64,000 bases of DNA from Sedimentisphaerales bacterium (lineage in GTDB: Bacteria; Planctomycetota; Phycisphaerae; Sedimentisphaerales; Anaerobacaceae), in the NCBI GenBank assembly GCA_016931715.1, contig JAFGEF010000038.1, positions 51,924-115,923 of the forward strand, read 5' to 3'. The first letter of the stretch is position 1, and each line of letters opens with the position of its first letter. The notes under the pieces were generated by a model. It saw nothing but the letters and a program-made list of their open reading frames with translations. It was not told the DNA's origin and searched no databases. Positions 50,357 to 60,041 of the stretch are shown here, piece after piece. Position numbers and translations under genes: made by a program.

Positions 50357-51127
50357 ATGAAGCGTTCTAAAATTTACGAATTTTATATTATCCGGAATAA
50401 ATCTCATAAGAGGTCTGCAAGTCGGAGAATTACTGGAGGGCATAGTGCGGGCTTTACACTAATCGAACTGCTCATGGTCATTTTTGTTGTTACAGTGCTT
50501 TCCGGTATTTTAATGCCGGCGTTGGTTAGAACCCGCGCGGCATCTAAGTCAGTCATGTGTAAGAACAAACTGCGGCAATGGGGCTTAGCCTTGTATTTCT
50601 ACATGGATGAACATGACGGCTCAATTCCAAGACGGGGACAGGGTGTACAGCCGATAAGCATGATTGAACGCCCGGAAGACTGGTTCAACTGTCTATCCCC
50701 TTATATCGGTGAAAAACCTTACAAAGAACTTGCAGCTTCAGGGTGTCAACCGCAACCTGGAGACAAATCAATTTTCGTTTGCCCGAGTGCGTCCAGTGAC
50801 TCGAAGCTCTATTTCTTCCCGTATGCTATGAATATGTATCTGTCGCCATGGATACGCCCTGAGAACCACAAATTGAGTGAGATTCCCTGCCCGGAGCACC
50901 TTGTTTTCATGGCTGATGCTCCCGGGCCATATTCATCGACAGTACCATCAAAAAAAGAATACTCGGTAGCAGCCAGACATGAAGACAGAGCTAATCTTGT
51001 ATTTCTGGATGGGCATATCGGAAACTATTCCGGAGAGTATCTCGGATGCGGAGCAGGTGACACTGGACACAGGGACGTTCAATGGCAGACAGGTAGTACT
51101 GGAGTTAATCAAAGTCTTGTCGAATAG
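50357..51127 (+). CDS. Pseudopilin (DUF1559-like) with H-X9-DG motif
   Basis: GFTLIELLMVIFVVTVLSGILMPALVRTR; RHEDRANLVFLDGHIG. Confidence 0.85.
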   Translation: MKRSKIYEFYIIRNKSHKRSASRRITGGHSAGFTLIELLMVIFVVTVLSGILMPALVRTRAASKSVMCKNKLRQWGLALYFYMDEHDGSIPRRGQGVQPISMIERPEDWFNCLSPYIGEKPYKELAASGCQPQPGDKSIFVCPSASSDSKLYFFPYAMNMYLSPWIRPENHKLSEIPCPEHLVFMADAPGPYSSTVPSKKEYSVAARHEDRANLVFLDGHIGNYSGEYLGCGAGDTGHRDVQWQTGSTGVNQSLVE

Positions 51128-51140
51128 GAGAATAACATCT

Positions 51141-51986
51141 ATGAAGCGTAATACGTTGATAACATTGTTTACTGTAATCTTAATAAGCTTTGCAGGTTGC
51201 CAATCGAACACTTCGCACTCTGTTACTAAGCAGGGTGTTGTCCGAGTTGCTGTCATTGGCGGTATGACAATGACCGGACTATGGCAGGATATCAGCCGGA
51301 TGTTTGAGGAACAAACCGGATATATTGTCGAAGTCGTAGTTACGGGACAGCGAGATGGGCTATCCGAAACTCTTCGTGAGGGCAAAGTTGACCTCCTTAC
51401 TATGCATTCCGGGGATATTACAACAAACCTCGTAGCTGATGGCTACGGCGTTAATATGCACCCATGGACACAGAATGAGCTTGTTATCGTCGGGCCGTCC
51501 AATGATCCCGCTGGAATACGCGGGCTCCACGATGGTTCCGAGGCTTTCCGGAGAATCGCCGAACACCAAGCTAACTTTGTGGATTTTCTTGGCATTGGCT
51601 CCCGGGAAGTCTGCCACAAATTATGGAAAAAAGCAGGTATCCGTCCGCAAGGCGACTGGTTATTAAAGGACGAGAGTACCAATCATAAAGAGGCAGTCAA
51701 TTTCGCTGAAAAAAACAACGCGTATGTGGTAGTGGGACGAATGCCTGTTCTATTCGGCAAAATCGAAATGAAAGGAATGGAAATCCTGGTTGAAAATGAC
51801 CCGGCTATGCGCAGGCCTTATATAGTCATGGAAATAAATCCTGAAAGATTTCCTGAAGCAAACATACAGGGTGCAAAGTGCTTATCTGATTTTCTTCTTT
51901 CCAATAGAGTTCAAAATTTTTTAGCACATTCAGCCTCAAACCGACGTGGAAACCTGCCATTGTTCTACCCTGTCGTTACACAATAG
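51141..51986 (+). CDS. TupA/ModA-like substrate-binding lipoprotein
   Basis: Lipobox VILISFAGC; VRVAVIGGMTMTGLWQDISRMFEEQTGYIVEVVVTGQRDGL; NELVIVGPSNDPAGIRG. GGAG upstream supports start 51141 rather than 50979. Confidence 0.82.
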   Translation: MKRNTLITLFTVILISFAGCQSNTSHSVTKQGVVRVAVIGGMTMTGLWQDISRMFEEQTGYIVEVVVTGQRDGLSETLREGKVDLLTMHSGDITTNLVADGYGVNMHPWTQNELVIVGPSNDPAGIRGLHDGSEAFRRIAEHQANFVDFLGIGSREVCHKLWKKAGIRPQGDWLLKDESTNHKEAVNFAEKNNAYVVVGRMPVLFGKIEMKGMEILVENDPAMRRPYIVMEINPERFPEANIQGAKCLSDFLLSNRVQNFLAHSASNRRGNLPLFYPVVTQ

Positions 51987-52239
51987 CTCAAACTCGAACA
52001 ATAAAAGTTCTGTTACCAACCGGATACTTTTGTATGGCTGTAAAACAGTTGTTGATAGCAGAATGGAAAGGAAATCGTATTTTCAGGCTCATTTATTCGT
52101 CCATATTGTTCCAACCGGATTTTATTTACATTTTGCTTGATATTCCCTGCAATCGATATAATATCAAGGTTATAAAAGCATATTTTATAGTAAGGGCATA
52201 ATGCCGGTTTTAACCGGCGGTAAAGAAAGGTGGATTGAT

Positions 52240-52533
52240 ATGGCCACGTATTTTATGTTTGGGAAATACTCATTCGAATCATTCAACAAAATGGGTGCCG
52301 AAAGAACAGACGAAGCAGTCAGTCTTCTTTATAAATTTGGCGGTCAGGTAAGTTCGATGTACACACTGCTTGGAGAGCAGGACATAGTTCTTATTGTTGA
52401 TTTTCCCGATTTAGACCATGTAATGAAAGCCTCTATTGCTTTGACTAAAATGACAGGTATCTCATTTAAGACTTCTCCTGCCATAGCTGTAGAAGATTTT
52501 GATAAATTAATAACCGGGAGATTACACCTATAA
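52240..52533 (+). CDS. GYD-domain protein
   Basis: MATYFMFGKYSFESFNKMGAERTDEAVSLLYKFGGQVSSMYTLLGEQDIVLIVDFPD. Confidence 0.82.
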   Translation: MATYFMFGKYSFESFNKMGAERTDEAVSLLYKFGGQVSSMYTLLGEQDIVLIVDFPDLDHVMKASIALTKMTGISFKTSPAIAVEDFDKLITGRLHL

Positions 52534-52564
52534 ACAGCACAAAGTAAAAAAATATAATCTCTAT

Positions 52565-52584
52565 AACTTCAATTTTGCAGAATC
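52565..52584. repeat. Left 20-bp inverted repeat arm of the 52.6-57.6 kb segment (solo MITE-like end)
   Basis: AACTTCAATTTTGCAGAATC; exact reverse complement at 57533-57552. Confidence 0.85.
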
Positions 52585-52788
52585 CTTTGCAATTTTAGAT
52601 AATTCGTGACAAGACTTGTACCTCGTACATTGAAACCATTCAATGAATTTTCGATCCTCGTAAATGATTGATGTTAAAAAAACTTAGGTAATGGGCATCT
52701 TCAAAAAATGGGGAGGGAATGACTCTTCTGGTTGTAGTACGACTTTCACTCATAAAATCAGATGATATTTATGGCTTACATTCCCATT

Positions 52789-55206
52789 TTATTTATCTTC
52801 CGATGTCACAGATGATTCTGCATCAAGTTTGTTTTTTGTGGGGTATTGGGTGATGTCCTTCTGCATCGCTTCAGTCAATAGCTCGATGATCTCCTTATTC
52901 CCACGTTGCCGGGCAAGATCTAACGCAGTCAGTCCACCATTGTCTTTTGCATCTATGTCTGCACCGCTGGCAATCAATAGTGCTACTATTTCCCTATTAC
53001 TACGCAAACATGCTATGTGCAACATGGTCCGGCCTACTGTATTCCTCTTATTTACCTCTGCATTAAAAGATAGGGAAAGTTTCACGAGATCAACATTATT
53101 ACGCTCAATAGCCTCTCGTAGCAGAGTACGTCCATCGGATAATGTGGCATTAACATCAGCGCCTGCGGAAAGGAGAAGTTTCGCTAAGTCAACATTATTG
53201 TTCGCGAAAGCACAAGCTAACGGCGTACGACCTTGAAAATCCTTAGTATTAATATCAGCGCCATAGGCTAAGAGAAGTTCGATTACGTCTCTGTGATCGC
53301 TCATCACTGCACGATAAAGAGCAGTCCTTAACATAGGGTTCTCCACACCTTCTATATAAGCTCCACTCTCAATGAAAGATCTTACCAAATCCACATTCCC
53401 GATAGCTGCTGCCTCCTGAAGCGATAGCGGTAGCTCAGGCGTTTCAGTTAATGTATATATAATCAGGTTGTCGATTCCTTCTTCATTATAGCGATAGGGA
53501 GCAACAAATATAGGACTGGTTGGCCAGACCCGCGGCGCTAATCCCTGCTGCTCTTTGAGCGTTTCTGCTAAATGTAATAAGGCCAGCGGCTCAAAGCAGT
53601 CAAATCGCACATAAATATCTTTATTGCTGGAAACAAAAAAACCATTGTAAAATTCTGTTGACAAGATATTGTCAGCGATACGACGGGCTATACCTAGGAA
53701 TTCCTCCTGCCTTGTCTTCTTATAAAGCTCAAGGAAGCCTAACAAACTATAAACATTGGCATTAGTTGTGTTTCTATTCAATGACGGTGCCTGACCAGGG
53801 ATCTCACCGATATCTCCGAAGCCGTTACCTTGAACGATATCCCTTGTCATTTGCCACATAAATGAATCGCCTGTTGCTTTATAGGCAGTGGCGTATGCCC
53901 ATAAAAACCCTGCATCAGCAAAGAGAGGCTCAGCAATACTTCCCTTGAGAGCGCCCGAAGAATTTTCTTCGAGCATGATTCCCTCAATAGGAGTCCCATC
54001 AGTAAGTATGGGCATGAATACATTGTCCTTTATTCGGTAGGATGCCTTACCCCATGCGGTTAATTCCTCCAAAGCCCATTGAGTAAACTCTTTTCCCTGT
54101 TCGCCAAGCTCTTCTCCCATCAACAACATACTCAACCATACGTGAGGCCTACCTTCTTCGGAAGAATACAGAGATCTCACTGATGTTGAAGGATCAACAA
54201 AAGGATTTATAGGAAACAATCCTACACGTCGATCACGAAAATGCTCTTCCATGCCACCCCCCACAAATGAGTTCTGACGATAGTTGTACAAATAAGGGCT
54301 TATGCCGGTATTAGGATGACGAGCATCAACGAACCGCTGTATAAGCCGCTTACTCCATACCAGCGGTGGTTCCTGGCCAGACAGCTGATGCAGCGTTATG
54401 GCGGCATGGGCAAGGCTTGTGCCAGTCGCCAAGAAACCCCTAGCCCAAGATACCTTGCTCGTAAAGAATGCCTCTCCGCCCTTGTATTCATTATCCCATG
54501 GTGTTTTTGCAGCAGTGAAGAGATCGATGTCAACCGCATCGCGGTTAAAATCAAGATTAGACCAGTCAATGATGTGCCCAGACCAATAGGCTTCGACGAA
54601 TCGCTGCGTTGCTTCCGGATTCACCTGCCACATCAATTCATAGTACGGATAATGTCTTTTTAGTGCATGCATGTTGCTATCGTTCCTTACCCTATCGCCC
54701 AATGCATCATAGGCGGTTATCTCTCCCCAATAGAATAAGCCGTTGGGAGTCCGCAGGTTATCAAAGGCGTATTTGACTGCCTGCTCGGCTGCATCGCGGT
54801 ATTTGGCGTTCCCAGTGAGTGCTGATAATCCGTCAAGGGTCCGCAATAAAGTCTGCTGAGAAGCAAAGTTGGAGAGAATCCACTCTTCAGTCTCCAGTGT
54901 TTGCGACAGATCACCCTTAGGGCTTATCCACTTGACCGGCTCATTGGTAGTGACATTGACGCCATCGACAAAGAGCGGCGTATGCTTCGGACCGTAGGTG
55001 TCTCTGCCATACTTAAGGACATTGTCAGCAAATTCACGCACAGCATCAAGATACCTGTTGGGATCTGAACTTGCTTTTTCTGCAACGGTTGGTTTAGTTA
55101 ACATCCTTTCACATCCAAAAATAATGAACATTAATATAATGGTAATTAAATTAATGTTAAAAATTTGTAATACCTTATACTTTATTAACATATTACTAAT
55201 CCCCAA
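52789..55206 (-). CDS. Lipoprotein with (alpha/alpha)-type pectic-lyase-like domain plus C-terminal ankyrin repeats
   Basis: Lipobox IFGC; helical-barrel-like N-domain (QQTLLRTLDGLSALTGNAKYRDAAEQAVKYAFDNL); ankyrin units NVDLVRSFIESGAYIEG, HRDVIELLLAYGADINTKDFQGRTPLACAF, NNVDLAKLLLSAGADVNA. Confidence 0.72.
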   Translation of the reverse strand: MGISNMLIKYKVLQIFNINLITIILMFIIFGCERMLTKPTVAEKASSDPNRYLDAVREFADNVLKYGRDTYGPKHTPLFVDGVNVTTNEPVKWISPKGDLSQTLETEEWILSNFASQQTLLRTLDGLSALTGNAKYRDAAEQAVKYAFDNLRTPNGLFYWGEITAYDALGDRVRNDSNMHALKRHYPYYELMWQVNPEATQRFVEAYWSGHIIDWSNLDFNRDAVDIDLFTAAKTPWDNEYKGGEAFFTSKVSWARGFLATGTSLAHAAITLHQLSGQEPPLVWSKRLIQRFVDARHPNTGISPYLYNYRQNSFVGGGMEEHFRDRRVGLFPINPFVDPSTSVRSLYSSEEGRPHVWLSMLLMGEELGEQGKEFTQWALEELTAWGKASYRIKDNVFMPILTDGTPIEGIMLEENSSGALKGSIAEPLFADAGFLWAYATAYKATGDSFMWQMTRDIVQGNGFGDIGEIPGQAPSLNRNTTNANVYSLLGFLELYKKTRQEEFLGIARRIADNILSTEFYNGFFVSSNKDIYVRFDCFEPLALLHLAETLKEQQGLAPRVWPTSPIFVAPYRYNEEGIDNLIIYTLTETPELPLSLQEAAAIGNVDLVRSFIESGAYIEGVENPMLRTALYRAVMSDHRDVIELLLAYGADINTKDFQGRTPLACAFANNNVDLAKLLLSAGADVNATLSDGRTLLREAIERNNVDLVKLSLSFNAEVNKRNTVGRTMLHIACLRSNREIVALLIASGADIDAKDNGGLTALDLARQRGNKEIIELLTEAMQKDITQYPTKNKLDAESSVTSEDK

Positions 55207-55221
55207 AAATCATATATATAA

Positions 55222-57351
55222 TTATTCCTTTGCTCCATGCTTTTTAAGCAGTTCAACTAATTCTTTATAATCCATCGCATCTGCAATTTCCAAGCAAGTG
55301 CGGCCGGTATCGCTTATCTTATTTACGTCAGCCCCTTTATCTATTAGCAGTGTCACCAAATCAGCAAAACCGAAATAACAGGCCCAGTGTAAAGGAGCAT
55401 AACCGAGCCAATCCTTTTCATTTATATCTGTACCGGCTTCCAGCATTTCATTAATCTTTTCAATGTTATGGTCGCGCACATACTGGTGCAGCATCTTTAC
55501 ATAGCCATGAGAAGTGCCATTGGGATCATGTTCAAACGCGCCTAAGTCAGGTTTTTTGCCTACAAAAGGCATACCAACATCAACACCTTTATCAATTGCA
55601 CTGCTTGCCGGTGCAAGTTTAAGAAAGTTATTCTGGGGGATACTACCGTCAGGATTACGCGGGGCTGACATCATGCTGTAGTCGAGGCTGAGGAAATCAC
55701 TATCGGCTAAGGCAATACCAACTTCAGCATCCCAGCTATTAGACTGACTGTCAACTCTTACACCAATAGAGTCTTGCCCTCCATATGAGAGGTTATTACG
55801 CAAAACATTGCCTGCTCCGCCACTGTTGGTCGTAAAATAATAATTAATTAGGTTATTCCATCCTGTACAATTATACAGAACCACACCTTGCCTGTTAGCG
55901 TTTAGATCAAATCCGCGATGGGGATTACCCCACGCAACGCAATTTATTAAAATATGCTTTCCTTGTCCCTGGCCAAGCTTAAAGCCATTGCCGTCTCCGG
56001 CAAAGAAAGGATGGTTCCAGATATTTACACCGTTATCCCAGGCATAACATTTCTCGAACCGGACACTATTGCCTGCAAACCATACATCAAAACCATCATC
56101 GGAATTATTCCATGATCTATTACCGATAAGAATATTACCTTCACCTAAAGAGTATACACCGAGAAATCCATCTGCATTGCCTCCATTTCTTAAGAATTCA
56201 ACGTTTTGATACGCATCGCAATCAAGAATAAGATTTTGTGCGGCCCCAGAGTAAATTGCGATGTCTGCATTTTGGCCAATTACCTGCTCCACTACATTGT
56301 GATGTGCTCCTTCACCTCCTAAACTCAGTCCTCTATGAACATCAGTAATGACAATTCCTTGAATATGCCAATAGGCACCTTTAACCATAAACCCGACGTC
56401 AGACTCTGTGGAATACAGGGTATTCACTGTAGAACAATCAAAGACGGGTACTTCTCCAGGAAATGCTTTAATAAGAATTGGCTTACCTGAAAGACCGGAT
56501 TTATCGATATGAACGGTTTGTGTGCACACATACGTTCCTCCACGAACTATAATAGTATCACCTGGCTCTGCGATCTCTATAGCAAAGGTTATTGAACTAA
56601 ATGGACTCTTCAATGTTCCTGGATTATCATTTCCTCCATTGGTAGCTACATAGTACACAGACCGCTTTAATAATTTTGCTATTTCTTGGTATCCATTTAT
56701 CCTTACTTGCGCCGTTGGCTCTTGTAGTCTTATTTTGAGTACAGATATTTTGTTTTGAAGCCATAGATAAGCAGTATGACCGCGATTATCAACTATGTCA
56801 ATATCAGCTCCGCTATTAATAAGCAACTCTACGATATCCTTATGTCGCCTTTCAGCTGCATAATACAATGGCGAAAAGCCGGAATTATCTCTTGCGTTAA
56901 TATCAGTATTATTGTCTAACAGTAATTGGATAATATTAAGCATATTTGCCTGAGATTCGCCTTCACTAGATGACCCTGCTCCGGAAGCATAATGCAGTGG
57001 CACACGCCCGGCGTTATCTTTAATATCAAGACGGGCACCTTGTGCGATTAAAAGCTTGACAATATCGATATGACCCGCTGAGGCGGCACTATGCAAAGGA
57101 GTCCTGCCATACTTATCAACAGCATTTACGGCAGCACCTTGCGCTATTAGCTTTTTCACCTCATCTCCACGACCATTGGTAACGGCAGTAAAGAGCGCCT
57201 GAGTCAATTCCTCTTGACCTTGCTCAACTTGCACGTACTGTTGCGGTTCAGTGTTTTGAGCAGATAAAATAGAAGGCTCTAAGAATACAATAAGGCAAAC
57301 AGATATTAAAATGACTTTAAGAATTGAATGATTCTTTCGTTGGTTTTTCAT
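55222..57351 (-). CDS. Secreted ankyrin - right-handed beta-helix (PL9-like pectate lyase) - ankyrin protein
   Basis: Signal peptide; ankyrin YGRTPLHSAASAGHIDIVKLLIAQGA; SSITFAIEIAEPGDTIIVRGGTYVCTQTVHIDKSGLSGKPILIKAFPGEVPVFDCS; C-term WLGYAPLHWACYFGFADLVTLLIDKGADVN. Confidence 0.82.
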   Translation of the reverse strand: MKNQRKNHSILKVILISVCLIVFLEPSILSAQNTEPQQYVQVEQGQEELTQALFTAVTNGRGDEVKKLIAQGAAVNAVDKYGRTPLHSAASAGHIDIVKLLIAQGARLDIKDNAGRVPLHYASGAGSSSEGESQANMLNIIQLLLDNNTDINARDNSGFSPLYYAAERRHKDIVELLINSGADIDIVDNRGHTAYLWLQNKISVLKIRLQEPTAQVRINGYQEIAKLLKRSVYYVATNGGNDNPGTLKSPFSSITFAIEIAEPGDTIIVRGGTYVCTQTVHIDKSGLSGKPILIKAFPGEVPVFDCSTVNTLYSTESDVGFMVKGAYWHIQGIVITDVHRGLSLGGEGAHHNVVEQVIGQNADIAIYSGAAQNLILDCDAYQNVEFLRNGGNADGFLGVYSLGEGNILIGNRSWNNSDDGFDVWFAGNSVRFEKCYAWDNGVNIWNHPFFAGDGNGFKLGQGQGKHILINCVAWGNPHRGFDLNANRQGVVLYNCTGWNNLINYYFTTNSGGAGNVLRNNLSYGGQDSIGVRVDSQSNSWDAEVGIALADSDFLSLDYSMMSAPRNPDGSIPQNNFLKLAPASSAIDKGVDVGMPFVGKKPDLGAFEHDPNGTSHGYVKMLHQYVRDHNIEKINEMLEAGTDINEKDWLGYAPLHWACYFGFADLVTLLIDKGADVNKISDTGRTCLEIADAMDYKELVELLKKHGAKE

Positions 57352-57530
57352 AATACCTGCTCCTTAAATTCAAAGATAATATGTCAACCACAAGATAATG
57401 AAACAGATGTTGTTTGATTATTATAATCTTGGTTAGTAACTACGGCAATATAGAAAAATGTTTAGCCTGAAATAGTTTATTGAAACCATTCAATGAATTT
57501 CCGAGCTTCCCGTTATGTTGATATTTTTGA

Positions 57531-57727
57531 AAGATTCTGCAAAATTGAAGTTAGGCATATATTGTATAAAGAAAATCTGTTTAAAAGATTTTCTTTATAC
57601 AATCTGGCGCATTGCTGTAACTGCTTATTCATGAGTAATTTAACTTCATTGTTTAAGAAAGAAAAAATTAAACACAGGCAATTTTTTCTTTCTTAAAGTA
57701 TGTCTAACTTCAATTTTGCAGAACTCA
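57531..57727. mobile_element. MITE-like element 1: 25-bp TIRs, two internal 18-bp hairpins, 13-bp direct-repeat flanks
   Basis: TTCTGCAAAATTGAAGTTAGGCATA (57535-57559) vs TATGTCTAACTTCAATTTTGCAGAA (57699-57723), 24/25; hairpins 57561-57603 and 57652-57697; TTGATATTTTTGA at 57518-57530 and 57728-57740. Confidence 0.8.
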
Positions 57728-57955
57728 TTGATATTTTTGATTTAAAGAGGTCGGTTATGAAGTTTTTTAAGGGACACGAAATTTTTAAATTACAGGTTTT
57801 GCTGTGACTTATTCATCCGCAGGCGGCTGCCTGAGCAAGCTTTCTTCTTGATAGTTCGAGGTCATTTTTGTAAAATTACTGATGTTTTATGCATTAGCAT
57901 AGATTTACGTAAGTTTTTGAAACTGTAGTTGACATACTTTGATAAGAGGAAGAAA

Positions 57956-60022
57956 ATGAGTACATTTCGTAACACACGCCGTGATTTTTTGTCGCAGTCG
58001 GTTTATTTTGGGACTGCTGTAGTTGCCTCCAGCCCGCTTGTTAAACTTTTTGCAATGAATTCTGATGTATTGAATACCCAGCCCGCCAGGCTCACCAAAA
58101 TTGTGCCTGACGGCAAACCCCACAAGTTTGAAACCAGGAACAAGCAGTTTCTCATCGATGGTGATCCAACGATAATCATTGCCGGCGAAATGCACTTCGG
58201 CCGCATCCTCCCCGAGGATTTTGAAACCCGCGTCAAGCAGGCAAGGGCTATGGGACTCAACACTCTGTCCTTCTATCTTTTCTGGAATCTCACCGAGCCG
58301 CAGGAAGGCAAGTTCGACTTCACAGGCAGGAATGATATCCGGCGCATGTTCAAGATATGCCAGGACAACGGCATGTGGGTTATCCTTCGCCCGGGCCCCT
58401 ACTGCTGTGCCGAGGTCGAATACGGCGGAATTCCCTACTGGACCTGCAAATACCCTGATGTAAAAATCCGTACCAATGATCCCAAATACGTCGAATGGTC
58501 CAAACGCTATATCGAACGCATCGGCAAGGAAGTCGCCGACATGCAGGTTACTAAGGGCGGCCCCATTCTTATGGTCCAGATGGAAAATGAGTTCGGCATG
58601 GTCGCCTACGCTTCCGGCGGCTTCGCCTACATGAACTCCCTGCAAACAATTTTCCGCGATGCCGGTTTCGAGGTTCCCCTCATGGTCTGCGATCCAGGCG
58701 GTGCAGGAGGCGGTCGAGGCGGCAGCACCTATCCCGCTGACGTCCTCCGCGGTCCCAACGGCCTGGGAGCCTCTGAAATGTCCATCAGGCAGGTCGCGGC
58801 GGCGCTCGGCGATTTACCCATCTACTCACCCGAAATTTACACTGCATGGTTCTCCGGCTGGGGTCAGCCCGTGGCCACGCGTCATACCTCTATCCAGGAG
58901 GTCGCAAACGAAACATCCTTCTTCCTCGACCACAACGTCTCCTGGTGCTATTACATGTTCTTCGGCGGCACGAACTGGGGATTCAACACCGGCTGCAACG
59001 AGTTCCTCCCCTTGCAGACATCTTATAATTACAGCGCACCTGTTGATGAAGCCGGGCGCATCACGCCCAAGTTCAATGCTCTTCGCGCCGTTATCGCCGA
59101 GAAAACCGGTCGCAATCTCCCCGAACCGCCGCTTGAACCTGTAGTCGCTGCGCTGCCGACAATCAAGTTCACAGAACATGAACCGCTCATCGAGTGGCTC
59201 CCCGCCGGGCCGACTGCCGCCTCCGCCAAACCAATATCGATGGAAAACCTGAACCAGGACTACGGCTTCGTTCTCTACCGAAAAACTTTCCCAATGGGCG
59301 TTAAAGGCACGCTCGAGCTGCGCCAAGCACGCGACTACACCATCACAATAGTCAACGGCAAGACAGTTGGTAAGTCCTTTCTCGGTCTGGGTGTCGACAG
59401 CAATAAAATCACGCTCAACGAAACTGGTCCAGTGACACTCGATCTGCTCGTCCACAATCTCGGCCGCATTTCCGTCATAACCAGCGCCAACTCGCAGAAC
59501 CGCGCCATAAAAGGCCTTGTCGATGGCGCCTACCTCGATGGTAATGAGCTGACCGACTGGCAAATCTATTCCCTCCCTATGCCAAAAGTCGATGGTTTTA
59601 AAGCCTCAGCCGCTCCCCACACCGGCCCGACTTTCTACCATGCCGCGTTCAATATAGACAAACCCGTTTCCACTTTTCTTGATATGCGAAACTTTAGCTT
59701 CGGTGTGGTCTGGGTCAATGGTTACAACCTTGGCCGCTTCTGGGATCGCGGCGGGACACGCTCTCTGTTTCTTTCCGGGCACTTCCTCAAATCCGGTACA
59801 AATGACATCATCGTTCTGGAACTCCATGATCCCCCGAAGACTCCCGAGATTGCCGGCACTGTCGATATGATTTCAACAGAACCGGTTCCGTTTGCCATCC
59901 GCCTCGATAACGCTGCTGCAGGCGGCGGAACAAATCTGGGTCGTCGTGGTGCGGGAAGCACAGTTAGTCCTGGCGCTGGCGGCGCTCGCAGCGCACCCAT
60001 GATTCCGCCAGGGGGCAATTGA
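57956..60022 (+). CDS. GH35-family beta-galactosidase with Tat-type signal
   Basis: RRDFLSQSVYFG; IIAGEMHFGRILPEDFETRVKQARAMGLNTLSFYLFWNLTEPQEGKFDF; LRPGPYCCAEVEYGGIPYW; MVQMENEFG. Start at MSTFRNTRRDF. Confidence 0.9.
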   Translation: MSTFRNTRRDFLSQSVYFGTAVVASSPLVKLFAMNSDVLNTQPARLTKIVPDGKPHKFETRNKQFLIDGDPTIIIAGEMHFGRILPEDFETRVKQARAMGLNTLSFYLFWNLTEPQEGKFDFTGRNDIRRMFKICQDNGMWVILRPGPYCCAEVEYGGIPYWTCKYPDVKIRTNDPKYVEWSKRYIERIGKEVADMQVTKGGPILMVQMENEFGMVAYASGGFAYMNSLQTIFRDAGFEVPLMVCDPGGAGGGRGGSTYPADVLRGPNGLGASEMSIRQVAAALGDLPIYSPEIYTAWFSGWGQPVATRHTSIQEVANETSFFLDHNVSWCYYMFFGGTNWGFNTGCNEFLPLQTSYNYSAPVDEAGRITPKFNALRAVIAEKTGRNLPEPPLEPVVAALPTIKFTEHEPLIEWLPAGPTAASAKPISMENLNQDYGFVLYRKTFPMGVKGTLELRQARDYTITIVNGKTVGKSFLGLGVDSNKITLNETGPVTLDLLVHNLGRISVITSANSQNRAIKGLVDGAYLDGNELTDWQIYSLPMPKVDGFKASAAPHTGPTFYHAAFNIDKPVSTFLDMRNFSFGVVWVNGYNLGRFWDRGGTRSLFLSGHFLKSGTNDIIVLELHDPPKTPEIAGTVDMISTEPVPFAIRLDNAAAGGGTNLGRRGAGSTVSPGAGGARSAPMIPPGGN

Positions 60023-60041
60023 TTGAATTTAATAACAAGAA

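Noticed and set aside
50979-51140. N-terminal extension of the TupA-like ORF in the supplied track
   Set aside because: Overlaps the pseudopilin gene; the signal peptide and RBS place the real start at 51141.
57549-57708. GTTAGGC ... GTCTAAC in element 1 resembling integron attC core sites
   Set aside because: The cores are in the wrong order for one attC (GTTRRRY before RYYYAAC), element 2 lacks them, and no integron integrase is present; TIR explanation is simpler.
58826-59563. Antisense ORF of 245 aa (and 57905-58645, 246 aa) over the GH35 gene
   Set aside because: Shadow ORFs of a GC-richer gene with a clear GH35 product on the plus strand; no recognisable domain.
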